Source: a virus. Taken from it: 55,311 nucleotides of DNA. The notes below the pieces were generated by a model that saw only the letters and a list, made by a program, of their open reading frames with translations, did no database searches and had not been told where the DNA came from. Below are positions 47,348 through 55,298 of this stretch, piece after piece. Position numbers and translations under genes: made by a program. How positions within the stretch are numbered: the first letter of the stretch is position 1; each line of letters starts with the position of its first letter. The DNA is taken from positions 1 through 55,311 of the IMG/VR virus record IMGVR_UViG_3300032032_000484; one strand, 5' to 3'.

Positions 47348-47362
47348 GGAGCAAAAAAAGTT
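47348..47362 (+). repeat. 15-nt element shared with the uvsW leader
   Basis: GGAGCAAAAAAAGTT is identical to 20737-20751 before uvsW. In both places GGCC lies 12 nt upstream of the GGAG. Here no start codon follows; gp44 begins 19 nt further on with its own SD TTGGAGATGAT. Confidence 0.75.
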
Positions 47363-47381
47363 CGCCTAATTTGGAGATGAT

Positions 47382-48326
47382 ATGACGACAACACCTGAAC
47401 AGTTTTTATGGGTAGAGAGATACAGACCCAGGTTAATACAAGATTGTGTATTACCCGAAAGTGTCAAGAAACAATTTGCACAGTTTATTAAGAAAGGTGA
47501 GATACCTAACCTATTACTGTCAGGTACTGCAGGTACTGGAAAAACAACTATTGCTCGTGCTTTATGTAATGAGCTAGATTGTGATTATATCATTATTAAT
47601 GGTAGTGATGAAGGTAGGCAGATTGACACTCTAAGAACTAAAATTAGGCAATTTGCCTCAGCTGTCTCTTTTGAGGGTAAGACTAAGGTTGTTATTCTTG
47701 ATGAGGCTGACTATATGAATAGAGATAGTGTACAACCAGCCCTTAGAGGGTTCATAGAAACATTCTCTGAGAACTGTAGGTTTATATTTACATGTAACTA
47801 TGCTAATAAGCTAATAGAACCCTTACACAGCAGGACTACTGTTATAGACTTTAAATTAGCACCCTCAGATCGCCCTGTATTAGCCGCTAAGTTTATGGAT
47901 AGAATGAAGTATATCCTTAATACAGAAGGCGTGGAGTACACGGAAAAGGTGCTTGCTGAGCTCCTAATGAAGTACTTTCCTGACTATAGAAGGGTGCTAA
48001 ATGAGCTACAGAGGTACTCAGCAGGGGGTATTATAGATGAGGGTATACTAAGTAACTTCCAGGAAGTAAATGCTAAGGCGCTTATAGAGAGCCTCAGGGG
48101 AAAAGACTGGCGTAAGATGAGACAATGGGTGGCAAACAATGTAGACACAGACCCTCAGGCTATATTCCGTCAGATATACGATATACTACTTCCAGAGGTT
48201 AAGAGTCCTGCTCGCTTAGTACTAGATATTGCAGATTATCAGTATAAGGCAGCTTTTGTAGCAGATCAGGAGATTAATTTAACTGCTTGTCTAACACAGA
48301 TTATGGTTGATTCGGAATTTAAATAA
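47382..48326 (+). CDS. gp44: Clamp loader large subunit gp44
   Basis: 314 residues (T4 gp44 319). AAA+ motifs: VERYRPRLIQDCVLP near the start, Walker A LSGTAGTGKTTIARALC (about 48-56), Walker B VVILDEADYMNRD, sensor 1 FIFTCNYANK and the SRC-like LHSRTTVIDF. Four gp44 with one gp62 load gp45 at primer ends. The stop overlaps the next small gene (TAATG). In T4 the gene is repressed by RegA, whose homolog is encoded at 49131. Confidence 0.95.
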   Translation: MTTTPEQFLWVERYRPRLIQDCVLPESVKKQFAQFIKKGEIPNLLLSGTAGTGKTTIARALCNELDCDYIIINGSDEGRQIDTLRTKIRQFASAVSFEGKTKVVILDEADYMNRDSVQPALRGFIETFSENCRFIFTCNYANKLIEPLHSRTTVIDFKLAPSDRPVLAAKFMDRMKYILNTEGVEYTEKVLAELLMKYFPDYRRVLNELQRYSAGGIIDEGILSNFQEVNAKALIESLRGKDWRKMRQWVANNVDTDPQAIFRQIYDILLPEVKSPARLVLDIADYQYKAAFVADQEINLTACLTQIMVDSEFK

Positions 48327-48478
48327 TGGCTAAAGACGCTTGGATTCAAGTTAGAGTAGAAAAGGCTAAAAGAGAAGAAATAAAGAAAGAAGCCGCTAAA
48401 AGAAAAATGTCTGTATCTCAATTAATGTTGGAGGGATACGAAACATTAAAGGAGGGTAAGTATATTGACTTTAAGTAA
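48326..48478 (+). CDS. Ribbon-helix-helix-type small DNA-binding protein (50 aa)
   Basis: MAKDAWIQVRVEKAKREEIKK, then EAAKRKMSVSQLMLEGYETLK and EGKYIDFK. The layout (short strand WIQVRV, then helix, SVSQL turn and second helix) is that of Arc/CopG-like RHH proteins, which dimerise and insert the beta ribbon into DNA. Overlaps gp44 by 1 nt, and the next gene starts inside its end. It is the only obvious small DNA-binding regulator visible here and could recognise one of the inverted repeats in the window. Confidence 0.7.
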   Translation: MAKDAWIQVRVEKAKREEIKKEAAKRKMSVSQLMLEGYETLKEGKYIDFK

Positions 48479-48629
48479 ATTGTGGAAATTATGGTGTATG
48501 TCGTTAGGCGAGAAAGCTAGCGACGATTCAACAGAAGCAGATGCAGTAGCAGTTATGAGAACTATCGTTGTTCTTGTTAATTTCTTCACCTGTTTCTTTA
48601 TTATCTCAGGAGTATTAAGACATTGGTAG
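48465..48629 (+). CDS. Small membrane protein between gp44 and gp62, TTG start
   Basis: 54 residues from TTG 48465, with AAAGGAGGG ending 8 nt upstream. LSKLWKLWCMSLGEKASDDST is followed by EADAVAVMRTIVVLVNFFTCF and FIISGVLRHW; the C-terminal 25 residues form one membrane helix. A protein of this kind (LW.L...LGEKA..D..EAD..A..RT) is found at this spot in marine T4-like phages. Its function is unknown. The end overlaps gp62. Confidence 0.7.
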   Translation: MTLSKLWKLWCMSLGEKASDDSTEADAVAVMRTIVVLVNFFTCFFIISGVLRHW

Positions 48630-49081
48630 ACTCAATATTAGAAGGTTTCGGTGAGCCAGTCGAAGATATAAATGAAGAAGATTTCCAAGAGAAACTTAAA
48701 AAGATATCTCCTTTTGATTACGCTAACAGCATTTACACAAAAGATAACATTATAGTAGATGAAAGGACAGAAAAAGAATACAATCCTTTTATGGTAAATC
48801 GTGCAATGGGTATGGGTAAAGATACTTGTATTGCAGCTAATGAAATGAATTCGAGACACCACTTAGATAATAAAATGCAGTATGATTTCCTTATGGATGT
48901 TGTAAGAGAAGGCAAACGATTTAATAAGTGGCTTAAAAATGACGAAGAAAATATAGAGGCAATACAAAAGTTTTTTGGCTATTCTTTAATTAAAGCAAAA
49001 CAGACCCTTAGTCTGTTAAATGATACACAAATTGATCTCATAAAAATACATTTGAAGTCTTCTAAAGGTGGAAAAGTATAA
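48623..49081 (+). CDS. gp62: Clamp loader small subunit gp62
   Basis: 152 residues (T4 gp62 187), TTG start at 48623 with CAGGAG 10 nt before it and no better ATG upstream. FDYANSIYTKDNIIVDERTEK, then NPFMVNRAMGMGKDTCIAANE and REGKRFNKWLKND, correspond to T4 gp62 'kdYskFMVENALSQF...YAMN..PRGKRYGKW'. It is the collar subunit of the gp44/62 loader. The N-terminus overlaps the small membrane protein gene by 7 nt. Confidence 0.88.
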   Translation: MVDSILEGFGEPVEDINEEDFQEKLKKISPFDYANSIYTKDNIIVDERTEKEYNPFMVNRAMGMGKDTCIAANEMNSRHHLDNKMQYDFLMDVVREGKRFNKWLKNDEENIEAIQKFFGYSLIKAKQTLSLLNDTQIDLIKIHLKSSKGGKV

Positions 49082-49084
49082 ATA
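49077..49084 (+). promoter_or_regulatory. Late promoter, TATAAATA
   Basis: Exact TATAAATA over the gp62 stop, 46 nt before the regA ATG. It would let RegA and the genes behind it be made late as well. Confidence 0.65.
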
Positions 49085-49130
49085 CCTGTATAACTTAATT
49101 ATTATTTAAGACATTACAGGCATATTGAGA

Positions 49131-49550
49131 ATGAGTGATCAAGAGAATTACTTTAACATAGACTATCCAGGGTATTCACCTTTAGAAGTTACCTTAAACG
49201 ACCCAGAAGATTTTTTGAAGGTTAGGGAAACATTGTCTCGAATTGGAGTAGCATCGAAAAAGGACCAAGTCCTTTATCAGTCTTGCCATATATTACACAA
49301 GAAAGGTAGATACTTTATAACACACTTTAAAGAACTATTTGCTCTTGATGGCAAGGAAGCAGACTTCCAGGATAACGATTTACAACGCAGAAATACTATT
49401 GCTAAACTTCTCCAAGATTGGGGTTTGGTAAAAATATTAGGCGAAGTAGAAGATTTAGCTCCATTGAGTCAAATCAAAATTATATCGTTTAAAGAGAAAG
49501 GTGAGTGGGAGCTAATCCCCAAATACAATATTGGAAAGAAAGTTAAATAA
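49131..49550 (+). CDS. regA: Translational repressor RegA
   Basis: 139 residues from ATG 49131 (T4 RegA 122). The match is striking: VTLNDPEDFLKVRETLSRIGV, then SKKDQVLYQSCHILHKKGRYF, against T4 'ITLKKPEDFLKVKETLTRMGIANNKDKVLYQSCHILQKKGLYY', and the end ISFKEKGEWELIPKYNIGKK. RegA binds AU-rich start regions of early mRNAs and blocks ribosomes. The N-terminal dozen residues are extra compared with T4. It follows gp62 as in T4. Overlaps the radical SAM gene by 20 nt. Confidence 0.95.
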   Translation: MSDQENYFNIDYPGYSPLEVTLNDPEDFLKVRETLSRIGVASKKDQVLYQSCHILHKKGRYFITHFKELFALDGKEADFQDNDLQRRNTIAKLLQDWGLVKILGEVEDLAPLSQIKIISFKEKGEWELIPKYNIGKKVK

Positions 49551-50808
49551 AAACCAGATAGAAGCACTTCAGCTAATAAAGACAGAACAGGATAATGTTG
49601 GACCGGGTTTCTGCGTGCTAAAATGGTATCACCAAGAAATGCACTTAGGCACTGGTAGAGCACACTCTTGTTATCATTGTCCTACACACCAAATACCCTT
49701 AGGTTCAGACTTACATAACACAAATCACAAAGTAGAAAAGAGAGCAGAGATGTTGCAAGGCAACAGACCTTCAGAGTGCTCTTATTGTTGGGATGTCGAA
49801 GATCTTGGATTGATTTCTGATAGACAAACTCTTGCAGTACAATTTTTTAAACATAATCGTAATATAGTAGACGAGGCAGTAGATGCTGGAACAGGTTATG
49901 TTTATCCTAAGTATCTAGAAATATCGTTTACTAATAAATGTCAAATGGCATGTAGTTATTGTGGTCCTGTTTTTAGCACAACATGGGAAAAGGAAATAGA
50001 AGAACACGGTCCTTACAAATTATCTAAAGACTATAATTCAATTCATACTCCTCAAATAGAAAACTCTCCATACATAACCAGGTTTTGGAAATGGTTTCCA
50101 CAGGCATATGAACACTTATTTGTTCTTAGAGTTACAGGTGGTGAGCCTTTATTAGATAAGAACACATATAAGTTACTCCAATATGTAAAAGACAACCCAA
50201 GAAAAGGATTAACATTCCATTGTAATTCTAATCTTATGGTTTCAGAAAATAGAGTAAAAAAGTATATAGGTTTGGTTAAGGATATTCCTAATACAAAACT
50301 TTATGCTAGCATTGATTCATGGGGTAAACAGGCAGAGTACATTAGACATGGATTAGATGTTTCTCACTTTGAACAAAATTTACATAGATTATTGGCTAAC
50401 GGAATACCAGTAGGAATAATGAATACATATAATTTCTTATCTATTCCTAATACCGAAGAGTTCATATTTAAAATGGCAGAACTTAAAAATACTTATGGTG
50501 ATCTAATTACAATAGACATGCCTTTTATGGTAGAGCCAGACCACCTTTCAGCACAAATCTCAGACGACTCTCATATAAGTATAATGGAGAAGGATTTAAA
50601 AACTATGGAAAGTTATCCTCAGTTTTCTACAGGCGAGATAGAAAAATTTAGAAAAACTGTAGGATGGATAAAGGCAAATAGATTTAAAGATTTAGAACTG
50701 CTAAAACATAGAAGAGATTTTTGGCATTTTGTATATGAGCATGATAAAAGAAGAGGCACAGATTTTAAAGCTGCCTTTCCTAATTTAGGATTTGAAAATG
50801 AAACATGA
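49531..50808 (+). CDS. Radical SAM protein (twitch-domain type), unknown substrate
   Basis: 425 residues, TTG start at 49531 (no ATG until about residue 37). YLEISFTNKCQMACSYCGPVF carries CxxxCxxC at about 135-142; LRVTGGEPLLDKNTYK is the GGE motif. The N-terminus has four Cys (HSCYHCPTHQ, ECSYCWDV) that may bind a second cluster, as in SPASM/twitch enzymes. Homologs occur in marine T4-like phages, function unknown. It would depend on Fe-S supply; the phage IscU/IscA pair is a candidate. Its end overlaps the oxygenase gene. Confidence 0.82.
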   Translation: MERKLNKNQIEALQLIKTEQDNVGPGFCVLKWYHQEMHLGTGRAHSCYHCPTHQIPLGSDLHNTNHKVEKRAEMLQGNRPSECSYCWDVEDLGLISDRQTLAVQFFKHNRNIVDEAVDAGTGYVYPKYLEISFTNKCQMACSYCGPVFSTTWEKEIEEHGPYKLSKDYNSIHTPQIENSPYITRFWKWFPQAYEHLFVLRVTGGEPLLDKNTYKLLQYVKDNPRKGLTFHCNSNLMVSENRVKKYIGLVKDIPNTKLYASIDSWGKQAEYIRHGLDVSHFEQNLHRLLANGIPVGIMNTYNFLSIPNTEEFIFKMAELKNTYGDLITIDMPFMVEPDHLSAQISDDSHISIMEKDLKTMESYPQFSTGEIEKFRKTVGWIKANRFKDLELLKHRRDFWHFVYEHDKRRGTDFKAAFPNLGFENET

Positions 50809-51457
50809 GATGGGTGAAAATAAATTATATTCAATTAATAATCCGTTATTAATGACAATAGATGATTTCTTACCAGAAGAAGTAATAGATCTATTATCCT
50901 CAGATATTGAGGAACATTGTATATTTAAAGATGCCCAAGTATCTACAGATGATGGTACAGGTGAAAAATCTAATTTAAGAACAAATGAAACATCTAGTCT
51001 CCATTATCTACAATCCGAAGGAGCTAGAATATTTTTAGACGCAGCCTCAGCTTCGTTAAGATTAAATCCAGCTCAAGCAGAACCTATATCAGTTATTAAA
51101 TATAAAAAGGGTCAACAATTTGAACCTCACATGGATGCTTTTGGAGATGATAAATTAAATGCTTATTCTCCTCAAGCAGGCAATAGAATAGCAACAGCAA
51201 TATTATATTTAAATGATGTACAACATGGAGGGGAAACAGATTTTCCTAACATGAAAATTACAATACCAGCCAAGAAAGGAAGAGTAGTATTGTTTTCTAA
51301 TTGCCACATGGGCACAACTCAGCCTCTTGAATTGTCAATGCACGCAGGATTGCCAGTTATTCGAGGAGAAAAAACAGCAGTTAACTTGTGGTTTAGATCG
51401 GGTGTTTACGATAATAATATGTACCAAAAATGGTTAGAACAGCAGCAGAGTGTATAA
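50798..51457 (+). CDS. 2OG-Fe(II) oxygenase (prolyl-4-hydroxylase-like)
   Basis: 219 residues from ATG 50798 (AGGA 7 nt upstream; ATG 50810 also possible). Iron-binding HxD in QQFEPHMDAFGD, the distal His in LELSMHAGLPVIRGEKTAVNL with Lys for 2-oxoglutarate, and the family block RIATAILYLNDVQHGGETDFP. P4Hc-type hydroxylases act on prolyl or other residues. Such genes are frequent in cyanophages and pelagiphages. The substrate is unknown. It overlaps the radical SAM gene by 11 nt. Confidence 0.9.
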   Translation: MKHEMGENKLYSINNPLLMTIDDFLPEEVIDLLSSDIEEHCIFKDAQVSTDDGTGEKSNLRTNETSSLHYLQSEGARIFLDAASASLRLNPAQAEPISVIKYKKGQQFEPHMDAFGDDKLNAYSPQAGNRIATAILYLNDVQHGGETDFPNMKITIPAKKGRVVLFSNCHMGTTQPLELSMHAGLPVIRGEKTAVNLWFRSGVYDNNMYQKWLEQQQSV

Positions 51458-51460
51458 ATA
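51453..51460 (+). promoter_or_regulatory. Late promoter, TATAAATA
   Basis: Exact TATAAATA over the oxygenase stop, 58 nt before the hsp20 ATG. Confidence 0.75.
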
Positions 51461-51518
51461 GTATTGATACGCCGGAAGGGTATCATATTTTAATCTTGCT
51501 AAATAATAGGAGAAAACA

Positions 51519-51956
51519 ATGGTAAGCATAAACACGACAAATTGGAACGATTTCGTTTCAGCATTCCCACAAATAGAAAGTAGACTAATTGGATTTGACA
51601 GAGTCTTTGACGCTGTTCAAAGAGTCAATACCACCGAGGCTAACTTCCCACCTTATAATATTAAAAAAATAGACGATGAGAATTATGAAATTCAAATTGC
51701 TCTTGCAGGCTTTTCAAAGTCTGAACTTGATATTACTGTGGAAGACGGTAATCTAATCGTCAAAGGTGAACAGGCAGAGACTTCTAAAACAGAATATTTG
51801 CACAAAGGAATTGCAGAACGCAATTTCACAAGAACATGGTCTTTAGCAGATACTGTTAAAGTGTCAGGTTCTGAATTGAAGGACGGAGTATTAACAATTA
51901 ATTTGGTAAACAAAATTCCAGAAGAATTAAAACCTCAGTCTATTAAAATTAAATAA
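51519..51956 (+). CDS. hsp20: Small heat-shock protein Hsp20 (IbpA-like)
   Basis: 145 residues. Alpha-crystallin domain: PPYNIKKIDDENYEIQIALAG, then FSKSELDITVEDGNLIVKGEQ, GIAERNFTRTWSLAD, and GSELKDGVLTINLVNKIPEE with the conserved 'L.dGvL.I.l'. A short C-terminal IKIK serves as the IxI-like docking motif. It holds unfolded proteins and is a core gene of marine T4-like phages. SD AGGAGAAAAC; late promoter upstream, suited to folding of virion proteins. Confidence 0.95.
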   Translation: MVSINTTNWNDFVSAFPQIESRLIGFDRVFDAVQRVNTTEANFPPYNIKKIDDENYEIQIALAGFSKSELDITVEDGNLIVKGEQAETSKTEYLHKGIAERNFTRTWSLADTVKVSGSELKDGVLTINLVNKIPEELKPQSIKIK

Positions 51957-51977
51957 TTAAAACAGGAGATAAGGAGT

Positions 51978-52322
51978 ATGGCTACAAACATACAAATCGT
52001 TAAACTTACAACAGGTGAAGACTTGATTGGAGACATTACAGAAGAGGAAATTGATGGTAGAGGTTTTCTACTTATCAAAAAACCAGCTATTATTATGATT
52101 ATGCCTAAACCTGGAAGTGAAACTGATTATACTGTAGGGCTAGCTCCTTACGCTCCATTTGCAAAAGATCACAAAGTACCAATCTTTCCAGCTCATGTTG
52201 TTTCAGTCTACGATCCAGGAAAAGAAATGTTAAACACATATAATACAAAATTCGGTTCTGGAATTGTAACACCTGACTTTATAAATAAAAAGGTGTTGAA
52301 CGAGACAATAAAAGGAAAGTAA
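51978..52322 (+). CDS. Sm-like (LSm-fold) small protein, hypothetical
   Basis: 114 residues. IQIVKLTTGEDLIGDITEEEI, then DGRGFLLIKKPAIIMIMPKPG and VGLAPYAPFAKDHKVPIFPAH, suggest a small beta barrel. It shares its plan with the protein at 22209: 'i.KL..G...iG.it......l..P', then 'L.PY..fA.........v', so a paralog pair is likely. Fold by pattern only, RNA binding inferred. It is followed directly (0 nt) by the nuclease gene. Confidence 0.5.
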   Translation: MATNIQIVKLTTGEDLIGDITEEEIDGRGFLLIKKPAIIMIMPKPGSETDYTVGLAPYAPFAKDHKVPIFPAHVVSVYDPGKEMLNTYNTKFGSGIVTPDFINKKVLNETIKGK

Positions 52323-52742
52323 ATGTATGAATATAGAGTTAAGATCGTAAAGGTCGTAGATGGGGACACAGTAGATGTGGATATCGACTTGGGGTTTGGA
52401 GTCTGGCTTAAGAAACAAAGGGTCAGGTTATTCGGTATCGACACACCGGAAAGTAGAACCCGTGACCTCGTTGAAAAAAGATTTGGAAACATGGCGAAAG
52501 ATTATCTTAAAAGTAGATTATCAAGTGGAGCTATACTCGGAACAAGGCTTGATAAAAAAGGCAAATTTGGACGGATACTTGGTGAATTTTTTGTGTTAGA
52601 TAATGAGGGCCATCCTCAATTTGAAGTTAAAGTGAATGTAAACGAGGAATTGATTGCTAAACATCATGCCGTTGCATACCACGGACAATCTAAAGAAGAA
52701 ATAAAAGAAGCACATTTGGTTAATAGGACCTTTTTTGAATAA
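52323..52742 (+). CDS. Thermonuclease (SNase) family nuclease
   Basis: 139 residues. SNase catalytic set: KVVDGDTVDVDIDLGFGVWLK (Asp residues of the Ca site), QRVRLFGIDTPESRT (Arg and Asp), and GTRLDKKGKFGRILGEFFV with the second Arg; AVAYHGQSKEEIKEA is the C-terminal part. It lacks a signal peptide, so it acts in the cytoplasm, perhaps degrading host nucleic acid. Its start directly follows the stop of the Sm-like gene. Confidence 0.9.
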   Translation: MYEYRVKIVKVVDGDTVDVDIDLGFGVWLKKQRVRLFGIDTPESRTRDLVEKRFGNMAKDYLKSRLSSGAILGTRLDKKGKFGRILGEFFVLDNEGHPQFEVKVNVNEELIAKHHAVAYHGQSKEEIKEAHLVNRTFFE

Positions 52743-52747
52743 AGTCC

Positions 52748-52776
52748 TTGACTCTTAGTCAGTAAGAGTGCATAAT
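52748..52776 (+). promoter_or_regulatory. Sigma70-like promoter P6 (gp43)
   Basis: TTGACT at 52748-52753, 17 nt, CATAAT at 52771-52776, with spacer dyad ACTCTT (52751-52756) / AAGAGT (52764-52769). A bulged hairpin GGAC(C)TTT / AAAGTCC (52726-52747) lies just before it. Confidence 0.85.
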
Positions 52777-52785
52777 GTGTATATT

Positions 52786-52806
52786 ATGTTTAAGGTGTTG
52801 TTATGA
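52786..52806 (+). other. Possible 6-codon leader ORF before gp43
   Basis: An ATG at 52786 sits 9 nt after the -10 box, the same offset as the uvsY start after P1. It reads MFKVLL and stops at TGA 52804-52806, overlapping the gp43 ATG (ATGA). It would allow translational coupling to gp43. Short enough to be chance. Confidence 0.35.
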
Positions 52807-55298
52807 ATTTTTATACTTATGCGAGACATTATGGAAATGATATACTTTTCCGTGGTGTAAAAAATGGTAAGCGATTTACTGCAAGGCATGAATTTCAGCC
52901 TACTCTGTTTGTTAAGAGTAAAGAAAAATCTAAGTACAAAAGTATCTTTGGTGAGAATGTATCACCTATAAAGTTCCCCACAAATAAGGAGGCAACTGCC
53001 TTCTTTGACAGTTACAAAGATGTAGAAAATTTTCCAATATTTGGACAAAACTATTACGCATACCAATATATCACCGAGAACTATCCTGGTGAGATACAAT
53101 GGGATGCTAATGAGATGTTAATCTATTCTATCGATATTGAAACAACATCGGAAGGTGGATTTCCTAATGTAGACTCCCCTAGTGAGAAAGTTCTAGTTAT
53201 CACACTTCAAAACAACAACACCAAGAAGATAACAACTTTTGGCCTGGGGGAGTTTACGCCTACTAAAGAAACAAATCATTTAGATATTGACTATCAAGGT
53301 TTTGACACAGAAGAACAACTATTAGATACTTTCCTCACTTGGTGGCAGGATAATTGTCCTGATATTATTACAGGTTGGAACAGTAATTTATTTGATATGC
53401 CTTATCTTATTACAAGAGTTCAACGAGTATTAGGTGAGAATGAACATAAAAGATTCTCTCCTTTTAAATTAATTAACAAGCGTCCTATTAGATTTGCTAA
53501 TCGTGAGATGACAGCATTCGAGATTACAGGTGTTGCACAATTAGACTATTTGGACTTATATAAGAAGTTTACTTATGTGACTCGAGAGTCTTACAAACTA
53601 GACTTTATTGCAGAAACAGAACTAGGTAAGAATAAACTAGAGTCTGGCTTTGACACATTTAAAGAGTTTTATGATGGAGATTGGAATAGGTTTGTAGAAT
53701 ATAATATTATTGATACAGTTATTGTCGACGAACTAGAAGACAAGATGAAACTTATTGAACTTGCTATTACAATGGCCTATGACGCTAAGTGTAATTATAA
53801 TGATGTATTCTCAGCTGTTAGAACCTGGGATAGTTTATTATATAATCATCTATGGGAAAAGGACATTGTTATTCACCAAGGTGGTGGTAGAAAGGATAGA
53901 CAAATTGAAGGTGCGTTTGTACAGGAACCTAAACCTGGCAGTTATGAATGGGTGGCTAGTTTCGATGCTACAAGTCTATATCCTAGTATTCTAATGCAAC
54001 ACAATATGAGTCCTGAGACTATTGTTCCTGGGTTTAAATATAATGTTAGCGTTGACGATCAACTGGACAGATATCAGTTAGACAAGTTAAAAGAAAAGAA
54101 CTATACTATGGCAGGCAATGGCTCTTGTTATACAAGAGAAAAGAAAGGTCTGTTTCCTGAGATTGTACAAAAGTTTTTTAATGATAGATTAAAATATAAG
54201 AAGTTGATGCAGAAGGCACAGAAAGATTTCCAAGAAACAGGTGCCCTACATCACAAGAACGAGATAAGTAAATATAACAACTTTCAGATGGCTCGTAAGA
54301 TTCAATTAAACAGTTTATATGGTGCCCTAGCTAATCAGTATTTTAGATTCTATGATGATAGAATTGCAGAAGGTATTACAATGTCGGGACAATTAGTTAT
54401 CCGAGATACAGCTAAGGCTTTGGACAAGTATATGAACAAAGTATGTGGCACAGAAGATGAGATGTATTCTTTTTATAGTGATACAGATTCTTGTTATGTT
54501 ACATGTAAAAAGATGGTAGATAATTTCTTCCCTGATAAAGACACAGATAAGGTTGTAGAACTTCTTGATAAGATAGGTACAGATAAAATAGAACCTGCTA
54601 TTGCACAGGCAATGACAAAGTTAGGTAATTATACTAATGCCTTTGAACATAAGATAGACTTTAAGCGTGAGGTTATCGCAGATAAAGGTGTGTTTGTGGC
54701 TAAGAAAAGATATGCCTTAAATGTACTAGATGATGAAGGACTAAGACTTAAAGAACCTAAGTTAAAAGTTATGGGTTTAGAAATTGTAAGGTCCTCGACT
54801 CCTGCTCCTATCCGAGATAGTTTGAAGGAGGCAGTCCGTCTTATTCTTACTAGTGATGAAGACAAGTTACAAACATATATTGCTGAGGCACAAAAACAAT
54901 TTAATACATTATCTGCAGAAGAGATTGCCTTTCCTCGAGGTTGTAATAATCTTAAGAAATACTCATCTACAGCAGACATATATCAGAAAGGCACACCCAT
55001 ACATGTTCGAGGTTCCTTACTGTATAATAAGCTCTTAAAAGATAAGAGTTTGAACCTTAAGTATGAGAAAATACAAGAAGGTGATAAGATTAAGTTCCTT
55101 TATTTAAAAGAACCTAACAGTTTACATGAGAACACTATTGCCTTTGTAACTAAACTTCCTAAAGAGTTTGAGATTACAAAGTATGTAGATTATGATTTAA
55201 TATTTCAGAAAGCATTTATTGATCCTTTAGAAAATATATTGAAACCTTTAGGATGGAATACAGAACCTCAGGCTACACTCGAGGATTTATTTGCATAA
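52803..55298 (+). CDS. gp43: DNA polymerase gp43 (family B)
   Basis: 831 residues (T4 gp43 898). Exonuclease domain with Exo I YSIDIETTS near 110, Exo II ITGWNSNLFDMPYL, and Exo III region VEYNIIDTVIV. Polymerase motifs: A (FDATSLYPSI, near 390), B (ARKIQLNSLYGALANQYF), C (YSDTDSCY near 560). It ends QATLEDLFA, a C-terminal clamp-binding peptide of the T4-polymerase kind. The protein appears complete, with no intein or split. Behind P6. Its stop overlaps the next start (TAATG). Confidence 0.97.
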   Translation: MNFYTYARHYGNDILFRGVKNGKRFTARHEFQPTLFVKSKEKSKYKSIFGENVSPIKFPTNKEATAFFDSYKDVENFPIFGQNYYAYQYITENYPGEIQWDANEMLIYSIDIETTSEGGFPNVDSPSEKVLVITLQNNNTKKITTFGLGEFTPTKETNHLDIDYQGFDTEEQLLDTFLTWWQDNCPDIITGWNSNLFDMPYLITRVQRVLGENEHKRFSPFKLINKRPIRFANREMTAFEITGVAQLDYLDLYKKFTYVTRESYKLDFIAETELGKNKLESGFDTFKEFYDGDWNRFVEYNIIDTVIVDELEDKMKLIELAITMAYDAKCNYNDVFSAVRTWDSLLYNHLWEKDIVIHQGGGRKDRQIEGAFVQEPKPGSYEWVASFDATSLYPSILMQHNMSPETIVPGFKYNVSVDDQLDRYQLDKLKEKNYTMAGNGSCYTREKKGLFPEIVQKFFNDRLKYKKLMQKAQKDFQETGALHHKNEISKYNNFQMARKIQLNSLYGALANQYFRFYDDRIAEGITMSGQLVIRDTAKALDKYMNKVCGTEDEMYSFYSDTDSCYVTCKKMVDNFFPDKDTDKVVELLDKIGTDKIEPAIAQAMTKLGNYTNAFEHKIDFKREVIADKGVFVAKKRYALNVLDDEGLRLKEPKLKVMGLEIVRSSTPAPIRDSLKEAVRLILTSDEDKLQTYIAEAQKQFNTLSAEEIAFPRGCNNLKKYSSTADIYQKGTPIHVRGSLLYNKLLKDKSLNLKYEKIQEGDKIKFLYLKEPNSLHENTIAFVTKLPKEFEITKYVDYDLIFQKAFIDPLENILKPLGWNTEPQATLEDLFA

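Noticed and set aside
52803-55298. Split or intein-containing gp43
   Set aside because: Exonuclease and polymerase motifs A, B and C are in one continuous frame of normal length.
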